Shown here: one piece after another, positions 18,949 through 27,878 of the stretch
Layout: each line of letters opens with the position of its first letter
Numbering within the stretch: the first letter of the stretch is position 1
DNA from: Myxococcus sp. RHSTA-1-4
Lineage (GTDB): Bacteria; Myxococcota; Myxococcia; Myxococcales; Myxococcaceae
Direction of reading: 5' to 3'
Assembly: GCF_020037125.1 (NCBI RefSeq)
Contig: NZ_JAIQDG010000007.1
Coordinates: forward strand, 233,250-297,249
DNA: 64,000 nucleotides
Notes under the pieces: model-generated
What the model was told of the DNA's origin: nothing
The model's input: the letters and a program-made list of their open reading frames with translations, nothing else
The model's database searches: none
Translations under genes and position numbers: made by a program

Positions 18949-20262
18949 ATGCAGCCGCTACCCGAGACTCCTGTTCAACTGACCATCGAGCGCCTGGGCC
19001 AGCTCGGCGAGGGCGTGGCCTCCTGGCTGGGGCGCACCGTCTTCATCCCGGGCGCCTTCCCCGGCGACACCGTGCGCGTGCACCTGGAGGCCCAGGGCCG
19101 CGTCCTGCGTGGGCTGCTGCGGCAGGTGGTGGCTCCAGGCCCGGACCGGCGTCCGGAGAAGTGCCCCTCGGCCGGCGAGTGCGGCGGCTGTGACTGGCTG
19201 GGGCTGTCCGAGCCCGCCCAGCGCGCCGCGAAGCAGGAGATCGTCCTCTCCACCCTGGAGCACCTGGGCCACCTGCCGAGGGAGTCCTTCACGGTACGCC
19301 CGCTGCTGGTGGCACCCCGGGATTGGGGCTACCGGCGCCGCGCGGTGCTGCACCCGACGGGCAAGGGGACGCTGGGGTACTTCGGGCGGCGCAGCCACGA
19401 GCGCGTCCCCGTGTCCGAGTGTGGCGCGCTGACGCCCGTGCTGGCGGCGCTGCCCGGGAAGCTGGCGCCGCTGCTCAAGCCGCTGGCGAAGGACACCGAG
19501 GAGGTGCTCCTGCTGGCGGAAGGGGACAAGGCGGCCTTCGCGGTGAACCTGAACGGGCCGGTGACGGCGCGGCACGTGGAGGCGGCGGAGGCCGCGGTGC
19601 GCTCGCTGCGGCTGGAGGGCGCGGTGCTGGTGCCGAAGGAGGGCTCACCGCGCGTGCTGGGGAAGCCGGCGCTGCGCTCGTACTCGCCGCTGCGGCCGGA
19701 GGTGCCGCTGTACCTGCGGCCGGATGCGTTCGCCCAGGCACACGCGGAGGCCAACGTCGGGCTCGTCACGGCGGCCGTGTACGAGCTGGGCGCGCGGGAC
19801 GGTGACTCCGTGCTGGAGCTGTACTCGGGGAATGGGAACTTCACCTTTCCCCTGGCAGCGGGCGCGGCGTCCGTGCTGGGCGTGGAGTCGTCGCCGGTGG
19901 GCGTGGAGCTGGCGCAGCGGAGTGCTCGCGAGGGTGGAGTGGCCAACGTGCGCTTCATCCAGGGCGACGCGCGCAAGGCGTGCGACGGGCTGGTGGCCGA
20001 GGGGCGGAAGTTCGACGTGTGCCTGGCGGACCCGCCGCGCACGGGGGCCCCGGGACTGGCGAAGTGGATGACGGCCCTGGGCGTGCGCCGGGTGGTGTAC
20101 GTGGCGTGCGACCCGGCCTCGCTGGCCCGCGACGCGGCGGGGCTGGTGGAGGCGGGCTACAAGCCCCTGGCCTTGCAGGTGGTGGACATGTTCCCCCAGA
20201 CGCACCACGTGGAGGCCGTCATGTCCTTCGAGCGCATGGCCGAGGGGGAGGGGAAGCGCTGA
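18949..20262 (+). CDS. 23S rRNA (uracil-5)-methyltransferase, RlmD/RumA type
   Basis: 437 aa. Residues 8-60 are a TRAM RNA-binding domain (IERLGQLGEGVASW). Cys72, Cys78 and Cys81 (KCPSAGECGGCDW) plus a later Cys (VSECGAL) are the 4Fe-4S ligands of the RumA group. The SAM motif is LELYSGNGNFTFPLA, the base-flipping motif ADPPRTG, and the catalytic Cys lies in VYVACDPASLARD. It would make 5-methyluridine in rRNA or tRNA; the exact site cannot be read from sequence. Its stop overlaps the next start by one base (TGATG). Confidence 0.9.
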   Translation: MQPLPETPVQLTIERLGQLGEGVASWLGRTVFIPGAFPGDTVRVHLEAQGRVLRGLLRQVVAPGPDRRPEKCPSAGECGGCDWLGLSEPAQRAAKQEIVLSTLEHLGHLPRESFTVRPLLVAPRDWGYRRRAVLHPTGKGTLGYFGRRSHERVPVSECGALTPVLAALPGKLAPLLKPLAKDTEEVLLLAEGDKAAFAVNLNGPVTARHVEAAEAAVRSLRLEGAVLVPKEGSPRVLGKPALRSYSPLRPEVPLYLRPDAFAQAHAEANVGLVTAAVYELGARDGDSVLELYSGNGNFTFPLAAGAASVLGVESSPVGVELAQRSAREGGVANVRFIQGDARKACDGLVAEGRKFDVCLADPPRTGAPGLAKWMTALGVRRVVYVACDPASLARDAAGLVEAGYKPLALQVVDMFPQTHHVEAVMSFERMAEGEGKR

Positions 20263-21659
20263 TGGACGCCCGCATCGTCGAGTTCGCCGAAGTGCTCCGT
20301 CAGAACGGCGTGCGCGTCAGCACGTCCGAGGTCCAGGACGCCCTGCGCGCCACCGCCGAGGTGGGGCTGAAGGACCGGGGCCTGTTCCGCTCCGTGCTTC
20401 GCACCACCCTGGTGAAGCGCGAGCTGGACGTGGACACCTTCAACCGCGCGTTCGATTTCTACTTCTCCGGCGCGGCGAAGACGTTCGAGGCCATCGACAA
20501 GTCGCTGGCGGACCAGCTCAAGGAAGAGGGGTACCTGGAGGGCGACCTGCTGAAGATGGTCATCATCCAGATGAATCAGCTCCTGCCGGAGATGTCGCCG
20601 CTGGCCCAGGCCATCCTCGAAGGGGACCGGGCGAAGCTGGCGCAGATCTTCCGGATGGCCTCGCTCCAGCTCGACCTGTCGCAGCTGGAGAGCCCGTTGC
20701 AGGCGGGTTTCTTCTCGCGGCGCATGCTGGCGGCGGCGGGCATGGACAAGGCCCGTTCGGACATGAAGTCCCTGGAGGACGAGCTGCGCTCCCGGGGGCT
20801 CAATCCGGAGGGCGTGGAGATCGTCTCGCGCCACGTGGCGGACGCGATGCGGAAGATTGAGGACGCCGCGCGCCAGGAGGTGAAGCGCCAGGCCGAGGCC
20901 CGCATCCGCCGCCGCACGGACACGGTGCAGGACAAGCCGCTGCACCTGCTCACCCAGGCGGAGGTGGACCAGATGGAGTCCGCCGTCCGCACGCTGGCGG
21001 AGAAGCTGCGCAGCCGGATGATTCGCAAGCAGCGCTCGTACCGCCGGGGCGCCCTCAACGTGCGCCGCACCCTGCGCCGGAACATGCCGTGGGGTGGGGT
21101 GCCCATGGTGCCGCAGTTCCGCCGCCGCCGGCCCGAGCGCCCGGAGCTGGTGGTGCTGTGTGACGTGTCCGACTCGGTGCGGAACGCGTCGCGGATGATG
21201 ATGCTGTTCATGCACACGATGCAGTCACTGTTCGTGCGTGTGCGCTCCTTCGTCTTCGTGTCCGACGTGGGCGAGGTGACGCGGTACTTCAAGGACCTGG
21301 ACGTGGACGAGGCCATCGACATGGCCACGGCGGGGAAGACGGTCTCCCTGAGCGCGAACTCGAACTACGGCCGCGCGCTGGCGGACTTCACCCGAGACCA
21401 CCTGGGCAGCATCACCCGGCGCACCACGGTGATGATCATTGGCGACGGGCGGAACAACTACAACGCGAACAACGCGTGGGCGCTGAAGGACCTGCGCCGC
21501 AAGGCCAAGCGCCTGCTGTGGATCTGCCCCGAGGAGCGCGGCAACTGGGGCATCGGCGACAGCGAGATGCTCACCTACGAGAAGCACTGCCACCAGGCCG
21601 TGGTCGTCAACTCCGTGTCGGACCTGGCGCGCATCGCGGATCAGCTCGTGCCGGTGTGA
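20262..21659 (+). CDS. VWA domain-containing CoxE-like protein
   Basis: 465 aa from ATG 20262, coupled to the methyltransferase. The N-terminal 250 residues are helical with a basic patch (RRTDTVQDKPLHLLTQAEVDQ in pieces). The C-terminal domain has a MIDAS motif D-V-S-D-S at about residue 300 (VVLCDVSDSVRN), followed by SANSNYGRALADF and TVMIIGDGRNNYN. CoxE-like VWA proteins usually work with MoxR AAA ATPases as metal-cofactor or complex-assembly chaperones; no MoxR gene is next to it here, so its partner is elsewhere. Confidence 0.85.
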   Translation: MDARIVEFAEVLRQNGVRVSTSEVQDALRATAEVGLKDRGLFRSVLRTTLVKRELDVDTFNRAFDFYFSGAAKTFEAIDKSLADQLKEEGYLEGDLLKMVIIQMNQLLPEMSPLAQAILEGDRAKLAQIFRMASLQLDLSQLESPLQAGFFSRRMLAAAGMDKARSDMKSLEDELRSRGLNPEGVEIVSRHVADAMRKIEDAARQEVKRQAEARIRRRTDTVQDKPLHLLTQAEVDQMESAVRTLAEKLRSRMIRKQRSYRRGALNVRRTLRRNMPWGGVPMVPQFRRRRPERPELVVLCDVSDSVRNASRMMMLFMHTMQSLFVRVRSFVFVSDVGEVTRYFKDLDVDEAIDMATAGKTVSLSANSNYGRALADFTRDHLGSITRRTTVMIIGDGRNNYNANNAWALKDLRRKAKRLLWICPEERGNWGIGDSEMLTYEKHCHQAVVVNSVSDLARIADQLVPV

Positions 21660-21668
21660 GGTGGGGAA

Positions 21669-22184
21669 GTGGCCCGACTCGGCGCTCAGTGGAGACGACG
21701 GGTCGGATTCGTCGCCGTCCTGTGGACCTGCTGGGGACTGGGCGGTTGTGCGCATGGGCGCAATCCCGTCACCGGACGGATCACCCCTGCGCATTTCCGG
21801 TTCAGGACGGTTGTCGCGGTAGACAGCAGGTCGATGCCTGATGGGTGGAGAGCTGTCTGCATCAGCGCACGGATTACCGAAGGCGACTCAGGCGCCACGG
21901 ATGTCTGCAAGTTCGAGGTGGGTCTGCCGCTGCGCAATGGGCCACAGGGAGATATCTCCCTGAATGAAGCACGGTGGATATCCGCAGAGATGGCGAACCG
22001 TGCTGCGCACGATGTCCTGGCTGAAGCTCGGCCAGGGGAGATGATCGCCGTGCACTGCATCCATTTCAAAAGCCGCTACGAGCGAATCCTCAAGGAGGAG
22101 ATTGCCGGCGCCCGGGTGTCGGAGTGTCGCACCCGCGGAATCGAGATCGCACATTTCGACATTCCCGTGGACCCCAAGCGATGA
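21669..22184 (+). CDS. Hypothetical lipoprotein
   Basis: 171 aa from GTG 21669. The N-terminus (RRRVGFVAVLWTCWGLGGCAHG) is a lipoprotein signal with lipobox GLGGC. The mature part contains three more Cys (RAVCISARI, TDVCKFEVG, VSECRTRG) and mixed beta-alpha character (IAVHCIHFKSRYERILKE). Base composition is somewhat less GC-rich than neighbours. Its stop overlaps the start of the next gene (ATGA), so the two are a unit. No family recognised. Confidence 0.65.
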   Translation: MARLGAQWRRRVGFVAVLWTCWGLGGCAHGRNPVTGRITPAHFRFRTVVAVDSRSMPDGWRAVCISARITEGDSGATDVCKFEVGLPLRNGPQGDISLNEARWISAEMANRAAHDVLAEARPGEMIAVHCIHFKSRYERILKEEIAGARVSECRTRGIEIAHFDIPVDPKR

Positions 22185-22798
22185 CTGGTCTGACTCAAGA
22201 GGAACTCGTTCGCTGTGCTCAACAGTACTACCCACGCGGGTTTCCACCGGAGGAGGATGACGCAAGCGAGTCCATCCCTGCCCATCAGCGCACGCCCGAG
22301 CACCAACGCTTCATGGCCGCATGGGAGAGGGCACTCGATTGGAAGGAGTGGGGGCTGTTCGTGGGGCAGCTCCGGACAGCCTTTCCGGAGCACTCCGTCG
22401 GTGGTGGGACACAGCCGTTCGTTTCCGCCTGCCTGCGCTGCCAGCTCTTCAAGACGGAGCCTCAGCCCGACGGGAACAGGCGAGTCACCCGCTGGGCCGT
22501 AGCTGTCAGCGTCCTGGCCCCGCTCTACCTCGTCTACGTGACGACGCAGCTCTGGCTTCCCAATCGCCGCTTTTCACGCCCCATGTTGTTCCTGGAGCCA
22601 CGGAGCGAGGACAAGCCCTTGGCCGATGTGTTGGGACGCGAGGTCGAACGCATGACCGACTGCCGTCCGTTTCCGTTGGAGCTCGCGAAGGTACCCCTGG
22701 AGGGCCTCCGTATCGGGCAGCTCAACTACCTCAGCTCGGATCCGCCACCGACACTCCTTGACGCCTTCTTTACGGACGACCTCGCCAACCTGCCTTGA
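22181..22798 (+). CDS. Hypothetical protein coupled to the preceding lipoprotein
   Basis: 205 aa from ATG 22181, overlapping the lipoprotein stop by four bases. It has no signal peptide at this start. Features include an acidic N-terminal third, a Cys pair (ACLRCQLF), a hydrophobic stretch (RWAVAVSVLAPLYLVYVTTQLW, about 105-125) and a C-terminal half rich in Leu/Pro. It may be membrane-associated. Such small lipoprotein/cytosolic pairs in myxobacteria are often strain-specific. No function can be assigned. Confidence 0.65.
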   Translation: MTGLTQEELVRCAQQYYPRGFPPEEDDASESIPAHQRTPEHQRFMAAWERALDWKEWGLFVGQLRTAFPEHSVGGGTQPFVSACLRCQLFKTEPQPDGNRRVTRWAVAVSVLAPLYLVYVTTQLWLPNRRFSRPMLFLEPRSEDKPLADVLGREVERMTDCRPFPLELAKVPLEGLRIGQLNYLSSDPPPTLLDAFFTDDLANLP

Positions 22799-22886
22799 GG
22801 CCAGCCTCGGCTGTCTGGGCGGCACATCCCCGCCGCTACGCGCTACAACCGCCCCTCCGAGGCTGTTAGAAGCGAGAGAAAATCCC

Positions 22887-23408
22887 ATGGCACCCTCCCT
22901 CTTTGACGACGCGGGCTACCAGGACATCCCCAACTTCGAGCGCTCCACCCAGTTGGACGCCGCCGACGACCGCACCCTCCGCATGGCGTACCTGCCGGTG
23001 GACGGGCCCCTGCTCGACACCCTGGTCCGCTACCAGCGCACCTACCTCGCCCACGCCGAGGCGGGGCAGGGGGCGGAGGCACTCGTCCGCGCCCACAACG
23101 AGGCCCTGACGGTCTCCGGGCTGGACTCCAAGAAGGCGGAGCAGGGCACCGCCATCCTTCGCGCCTTCAGCGGACGGCGCTGGGCCACCCAGAAGCTCCA
23201 GGACAAGCTCCGCCAGCTCGAGGGCCAGACGGGGCCCCAGGTGGAGGAGCTGCGCGAGAAGATCCGCGAGGAACTGACGAAGCAGGAGTCCGCCACCGAG
23301 GCCCTGGCCCGGAAGTACGGGGCGGACACCCTGGCCCTCCTGCGCGCCCGAGAGGCGGAGCTGGTGGACCTCCACACCCGCCTGACGCGGCTGCTCAGCC
23401 GGGGATGA
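22887..23408 (+). CDS. Hypothetical coiled-coil protein
   Basis: 173 aa from ATG 22887. It starts with a short hydrophilic part (FDDAGYQDIPNFERS) followed almost entirely by predicted helix. The C-terminal half has strong heptad character (KLQDKLRQLEGQ, QVEELREKIREELTKQE, LLRAREAELVDLHTRLTRLL). No signal peptide or membrane segment. It precedes miaB by 73 bases. Function unknown. Confidence 0.7.
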   Translation: MAPSLFDDAGYQDIPNFERSTQLDAADDRTLRMAYLPVDGPLLDTLVRYQRTYLAHAEAGQGAEALVRAHNEALTVSGLDSKKAEQGTAILRAFSGRRWATQKLQDKLRQLEGQTGPQVEELREKIREELTKQESATEALARKYGADTLALLRAREAELVDLHTRLTRLLSRG

Positions 23409-23481
23409 GCCGGGCCGTCCGTCGGGTTGCATTCCGCGCCCGGCCATCGCATAAGGGCACGTTCTTACTCAGGGTTCTCCC

Positions 23482-24870
23482 ATGAAGCGCTACTTCATCC
23501 ACACCTTCGGCTGCCAGATGAACGTCAACGACTCGCTCCGCATGAGCGAGGTGCTGGCGAAGATGTCCTACGAGCCGACCCCGGTGCCCGAGAACGCGGA
23601 CCTCATCATCCTCAACACCTGCGCCATCCGCGAGAAGGCCGAGGACAAGATGCTGTCCGCCCTGGGGCGCTACAAGCCGGTGAAGGCCAGCCGTGGCGCG
23701 CTCATCGGCGTGGGCGGGTGCGTGGCGCAGCAGGAGAAGGACCGGCTCCTCAAGAAGGTGCCGTACCTGGACTTCGTCTTCGGCCCCGACAACATCGCGA
23801 AGCTCCCGGACATCATCGGCCGCGTCGCCGAGGACCGCGCGCGCGTGGTGGAGACCGCCTTCGTCCACTCGGAGGAGTACGTCTTCCCCCGCGCGGACCC
23901 GGAGACGTCCCGCGGCAAGGTCACCGAGTTCGTCACGGTGATGAAGGGCTGCGACAACGTCTGCTCGTTCTGCGTCGTCCCCCACACCCGCGGCCGCGAG
24001 GTCAGCCGCGCCTTCCCGGACGTGCTCGTGGAGGTCGCCGACCTGGCGAAGGTGGGCGTGCGCGAGGTGACGCTCATCGGCCAGAACGTGAACTCGTACG
24101 CGGGCGGCATCTCCTTCGCGCAGCTCCTGCTGCGCACCGCGGAGGTGCCGGGCATCGAGCGCGTGCGCTTCACCACCAGCCACCCGCATGACCTGTCCGA
24201 CGAGCTGATCGAGGCGTTCCGCATCCAGCCCAAGATTGCTCCGCACTTCCACCTGCCCGTGCAGTGCGGCAGCGACCGCATCCTGAAGATGATGCGCCGC
24301 GACTACACCGTGGTGCAGTACCTGGAGCGGCTGGAGAAGCTGCGCCAGGCGCGGCCGGGCATCGCCGTCACCACCGACATCATCGTGGGCTTCCCCGGGG
24401 AGACCGAGGAGGACTTCGAGATGACGATGAAGCTGACCGAGCAGGTCCGCTACGACAACCAGTTCTCCTTCGTCTTCAGCCCCCGTCCCAAGACGGGCGC
24501 GGCCCTGCGGGAGAACGAGTGGGGCCCCGTGCCGCACGAGGTGAAGATCGCCCGCCTGGAGCGCTTGCAGAAGCTGCAGCGGAAGATCAGCGGGGAGATC
24601 ACCGCGGAGCTGGTGGGCTCGGAGGTGGAGGTGCTGGTGGAGGGCCACTCGCGCTACGACGCCTCGAAGCGCTTCGGCCGCACGCCGGAGAACCGCACCG
24701 TCAACTTCGATGGGGACGCCCCCGCGGGCGCCATCGTCAAGGTGAAGGTGGAGCGCGCCACGCCCAACCAGCTCGCCGGGAATCAGGTGTCCGTGCTGTC
24801 GCTGCCCACCGTGGAGCCGCTGCCCGTGGCTCCCGCCACCTCGCCCTTCCACGTCGTCGCGGAGGCGTAG
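23482..24870 (+). CDS. miaB: tRNA-2-methylthio-N6-isopentenyladenosine synthase MiaB
   Basis: 462 aa, radical-SAM methylthiotransferase acting on A37 of tRNAs reading UNN codons. The N-terminal UPF0004 domain supplies Cys11 (TFGCQMN), Cys47 (LNTCAIRE) and Cys80 (GGCVAQQ) for the auxiliary cluster. The radical-SAM cluster is Cys157, Cys161 and Cys164 (KGCDNVCSFCVVPHTRG). A C-terminal TRAM domain carries VEVLVEGHSR and GRTPENRTVNF. The combination and the early FGCQMN distinguish MiaB from RimO/MtaB. ATG 23482 begins the family-typical KRYFIHTFGC. Confidence 0.95.
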   Translation: MKRYFIHTFGCQMNVNDSLRMSEVLAKMSYEPTPVPENADLIILNTCAIREKAEDKMLSALGRYKPVKASRGALIGVGGCVAQQEKDRLLKKVPYLDFVFGPDNIAKLPDIIGRVAEDRARVVETAFVHSEEYVFPRADPETSRGKVTEFVTVMKGCDNVCSFCVVPHTRGREVSRAFPDVLVEVADLAKVGVREVTLIGQNVNSYAGGISFAQLLLRTAEVPGIERVRFTTSHPHDLSDELIEAFRIQPKIAPHFHLPVQCGSDRILKMMRRDYTVVQYLERLEKLRQARPGIAVTTDIIVGFPGETEEDFEMTMKLTEQVRYDNQFSFVFSPRPKTGAALRENEWGPVPHEVKIARLERLQKLQRKISGEITAELVGSEVEVLVEGHSRYDASKRFGRTPENRTVNFDGDAPAGAIVKVKVERATPNQLAGNQVSVLSLPTVEPLPVAPATSPFHVVAEA

Positions 24871-24913
24871 TCCGCCGCCTCCGCCGTCCCGTCGTCGCGC
24901 AGGAGGTTCCGCC

Positions 24914-25429
24914 ATGGCGTTGAGGCCGTTCCGCGGGGTGTCCCCCCACGTCCATCCGAGCTGCTTCGTGGAGGACTCCGCCCAGGTCGTGGGTGATGTG
25001 GAGCTGGGGGAGGACTCCTCCGTCTGGTTCAACGCCGTGCTGCGCGGGGACGTCAACCCCATCCGCATCGGCCGGCGCACCAACATCCAGGACCTCACCG
25101 TGGTCCACGTCACCAGCAAGACGCACCCCACCCACGTGGGGGATGACGTCACCGTGGGCCACCGCGTCATCCTCCACGGCTGCACGGTGGGCAACCGGGT
25201 GCTGGTGGGCATGGGCGCCGTCCTCATGGACGGCGTCGAGGTGGGGGACGAGTGCATCATCGGCGCCGGGGCGTTGCTCACACCCGGGACGAAGGTGCCG
25301 CCGGGCTCCCTGGTGGTGGGCTCGCCCGGCAAGGTGAAGCGGCCCATTACCGAGGAGGAGCGGGCGTTCCTCCGCAAGTCCGCCGAGGGCTACGTGCACC
25401 TCGCCGCGGAGCACCGCGCCAGCCGCTGA
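24914..25429 (+). CDS. Gamma carbonic anhydrase family protein
   Basis: 171 aa left-handed beta-helix protein with hexapeptide repeats (VVGDVELGEDSSVWFNAVLR). The three zinc-binding histidines are in VVHVTSKTH, TVGHRVIL and LHGCTVG. It resembles YrdA/PaaY-type proteins and would form a trimer; many members have weak or undetected CO2-hydratase activity. AGGAGG lies before the ATG. It follows miaB by 43 bases and precedes a cyclic-nucleotide-binding protein by 37 bases. Confidence 0.9.
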   Translation: MALRPFRGVSPHVHPSCFVEDSAQVVGDVELGEDSSVWFNAVLRGDVNPIRIGRRTNIQDLTVVHVTSKTHPTHVGDDVTVGHRVILHGCTVGNRVLVGMGAVLMDGVEVGDECIIGAGALLTPGTKVPPGSLVVGSPGKVKRPITEEERAFLRKSAEGYVHLAAEHRASR

Positions 25430-25466
25430 CTCGCGGGCTCGCGCTCCCCGTGTTAGGAGGTCCCGC

Positions 25467-25937
25467 ATGGCTCTCGTGCCCGCGAACACCCTCAAGGCGT
25501 GCCCGATTTTCAAGGGTTTCACCGACACCGGCATCCAGATCTTCGCCGGCGTGGCGGTGCCCCGGGCGTTCCCCAAGGGCTCGGCCCTCTTCGTCGAGGG
25601 CAAGACGGGCGAGTCGCTCATCATCGTCGGCGAGGGCACCGTGCGCCTGAGCGCGAAGAGCGCCTCGGGCGAGGACGTGGCCCTGGGCGAGGTGGGCGCG
25701 GGCGAGCCCCTGGGCGAGCTGGCCCTCGTCCAGAAGGGTGAGCGGCTCTGCACCGCCACCGCCGTCACCGACGTCTCGGCTCTTGAGATTCGCGCCTCGG
25801 ATTTCCAGAAGCTCCTGGCTTCGAAGCCACAGGCGTGTGTGAAGCTGCTGATGGGCATCGTCAGCCACTTCGGGCAGAAGGCGCGCGACAACCGGGACAT
25901 GCTGCGCACGCTCGTCGGAAAGGCCCCGGCCGCCTGA
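25467..25937 (+). CDS. Cyclic nucleotide-binding domain protein
   Basis: 156 aa made of one cNMP-binding (Crp-like) beta-roll with flanking helices: FKGFTDTGIQIFAGVAVPR, FVEGKTGESLIIVGEGTVRL and GEPLGELALVQKGERLCTA. The phosphate-binding cassette G-E-L-A-L appears, but the usual Arg-Thr/Ser-Ala is read as RLCTAT, so nucleotide affinity is uncertain. No DNA-binding domain is attached, so it is not a Crp regulator. AGGAGG precedes the ATG. Confidence 0.85.
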   Translation: MALVPANTLKACPIFKGFTDTGIQIFAGVAVPRAFPKGSALFVEGKTGESLIIVGEGTVRLSAKSASGEDVALGEVGAGEPLGELALVQKGERLCTATAVTDVSALEIRASDFQKLLASKPQACVKLLMGIVSHFGQKARDNRDMLRTLVGKAPAA

Positions 25938-25965
25938 CGGGCCCGTGGTAGCTTCCGGCGCGCGA

Positions 25966-26985
25966 ATGCGTGCCTCCCTCCTGGTCATCCTCACCTTGCT
26001 CGGGGCCTCCGGGGCCGTGCATGCACAGGCGCGGATGTCCACTCCCGTGACGGTTGCCCCGGCGGAGGACTGGTTTTCCAGCGTGTACACGGCCGGTGGC
26101 CTGGAGGTTCGGGCTGATGTCCGCGTCTTCACCCTGTTCGCGCTGCTGAACCGCCTGGGGTACGACGCGGGCGTGAGGTACCGGGAGCACCCGGTGCCCG
26201 CCTTCAGCTACGGACCGGCCCGGACGCGCGTGCGTGACGCCCTGGTGACGGCGTCCCCGGCCGTGCTGGCCCGGGCCCAGGCCTACTTCGACGCCCACCC
26301 CGTGCCGGTGGAGGCCTACCTGGCGCGGCTGCTGGGAGGGCCCGAGGCGCCCGGGGCCGCCCGGAGTCTGGACGGGCTGGAGGCGCTGCTGGAGCGGGTG
26401 GAGGCGGAGTGGCCGGTGGCGGACCTTCGCGCCGGCACGCTGGACCTGTACCGCGCGGAACAGCGCGCATGGCTGCCGCTGCTGGATGCGCCCCTTCAAC
26501 AGGCCGCGCGACTTCTGGGCCTGCCAGAAGGCGAGCCCGTCTTGCAGGTGGTGGTTAATCTGCTCGACGTGGAGGGCAGCATCCGGCGGGTGGAGACGGG
26601 GCGAGGGTGGGTGCTGGTGGTGGGACCTGCGACCCGGCGGCCCGAAATGGAGCCGGTGGTCCGGGAGTTCGCGCGTGCGGTGCTTTCGTCCCGGATGGGG
26701 ACGCGCTTGGAGAGCAGGTGGGCGGGCGGGGCGGCGGCGCTGCGCGAGGCCCGGGTAGCGGGGGCGGGGGAGGCGACGGTGGGGGAATACGGGGTCGCAC
26801 TGCTGAGCCGGGCGCTGGCGTTGCTGGCGACGGGTGCGCAGGAAGCGGCCTACGAGGCGGCTGGCCGGCAGGGCTACTTCGGATTGAAGGCCCTGGCCCG
26901 GAGTTTTGACGACTCGCGCCCGGTTGAAGCCTGGGCGCTGGATGGGCTGGCCCGGGTCACCCCCGGCGCGGCCCTCCGGAAGTGA
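25966..26985 (+). CDS. Hypothetical exported protein
   Basis: 339 aa from ATG 25966; GTG 25945 is an alternative with seven extra residues. A signal peptide (RASLLVILTLLGASGAVHAQA) ends in a clear AQA cleavage site. The mature protein is mostly helical with many Arg, Ala and Leu and a central beta segment (PVLQVVVNLLDVEGSIRR, RGWVLVVGPA). No metal-binding or catalytic motif is evident. It is followed after 16 bases by a DedA gene. Confidence 0.7.
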   Translation: MRASLLVILTLLGASGAVHAQARMSTPVTVAPAEDWFSSVYTAGGLEVRADVRVFTLFALLNRLGYDAGVRYREHPVPAFSYGPARTRVRDALVTASPAVLARAQAYFDAHPVPVEAYLARLLGGPEAPGAARSLDGLEALLERVEAEWPVADLRAGTLDLYRAEQRAWLPLLDAPLQQAARLLGLPEGEPVLQVVVNLLDVEGSIRRVETGRGWVLVVGPATRRPEMEPVVREFARAVLSSRMGTRLESRWAGGAAALREARVAGAGEATVGEYGVALLSRALALLATGAQEAAYEAAGRQGYFGLKALARSFDDSRPVEAWALDGLARVTPGAALRK

Positions 26986-27001
26986 ACGGACGGGACAACG
27001 C

Positions 27002-27823
27002 GTGCAAGAACTCCTCACCCACCTGCTTGGCGATTCACAGGGCTTCTTCGCCTATGCCACCGTTTTCGGAATCCTGGTGGCCTGTGGTCTCGGCGTTCCG
27101 CTTCCCGAGGACATCTCGCTCATCCTGGGCGGCTTCCTCGCGCACAAGGGCGCGGCCAGCCTGCCGGTGATGATGGTGGTGGGCTTCGCCGGCATCCTCG
27201 TTGGTGACAGCCTCATCTACCTCGCCGGCCGCCGGCTGGGCGCGAAGCTGGGCCGTGGCTCCGACACGCGCGGGGGCTTCTTCGCCCGCATCGTCACGGC
27301 CGAGAAACGCGCCAAGGTGGAAGGGCTGTTCGAGAAGCACGGGCAGAAGATCGTCTGCATCGCCCGCTTCATGCCCGGCGTGCGCGCGGTGACGTACTTC
27401 ACCGCGGGCTCCGTGCACATGTCCTACTGGCGCTTCATCTTCTGGGACGGCCTGGCCGCGCTGCTGTCCGCGCCCGTCTTCATCTGGCTCGGCTTCCACT
27501 TCGGCGGTGAGCTGGACATGCTCATCAGCAAGTTCAAGGAAGGCCAGTACGTGGTCATGGGCGTGCTGGCGGTGGCCGTCACCGGCTACCTCCTGTGGCG
27601 CCGCAAGCGCAAGCAGGTCCAGGTCCGGTACGCGGATGCCACGCACACTCCCTCCATGGCGGAGCCCCTCCCCGTGGCTGCCCGCGTCCAGGAGAGCGTG
27701 ACTCCGTCCCTGCGGAACACCGTGACGGGCGTCGGCGAGCCCCTGTTCGAGGTGGGCTCCACGGCTTCCGCCCCGGAGAAGGTTGCCGCTGCCGAGCCCG
27801 TTCGCGAGCTGCAGAAGACGTAG
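27002..27823 (+). CDS. DedA-family membrane protein
   Basis: 273 aa from GTG 27002. DedA proteins are lipid-flippase-like inner-membrane proteins linked to undecaprenyl-phosphate or phospholipid transport. Signature motifs: GVPLPEDISLILGGFLAHKG (re-entrant region with the key Glu/Asp), VGDSLIYLAGRRLG, and ARFMPGVRAVTYFTAG with the conserved Arg pair. Four to five hydrophobic segments are visible. A cytoplasmic tail follows the last helix (LLWRRKRKQVQV) with about 65 Ala/Pro/Glu-rich residues, longer than usual for the family. Confidence 0.9.
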   Translation: MQELLTHLLGDSQGFFAYATVFGILVACGLGVPLPEDISLILGGFLAHKGAASLPVMMVVGFAGILVGDSLIYLAGRRLGAKLGRGSDTRGGFFARIVTAEKRAKVEGLFEKHGQKIVCIARFMPGVRAVTYFTAGSVHMSYWRFIFWDGLAALLSAPVFIWLGFHFGGELDMLISKFKEGQYVVMGVLAVAVTGYLLWRRKRKQVQVRYADATHTPSMAEPLPVAARVQESVTPSLRNTVTGVGEPLFEVGSTASAPEKVAAAEPVRELQKT

Positions 27824-27878
27824 GCCCGCGCCGCGGCCTGGTGTCAGTATCCTCCGCGACTCACGCGCGGAGGCGTTG

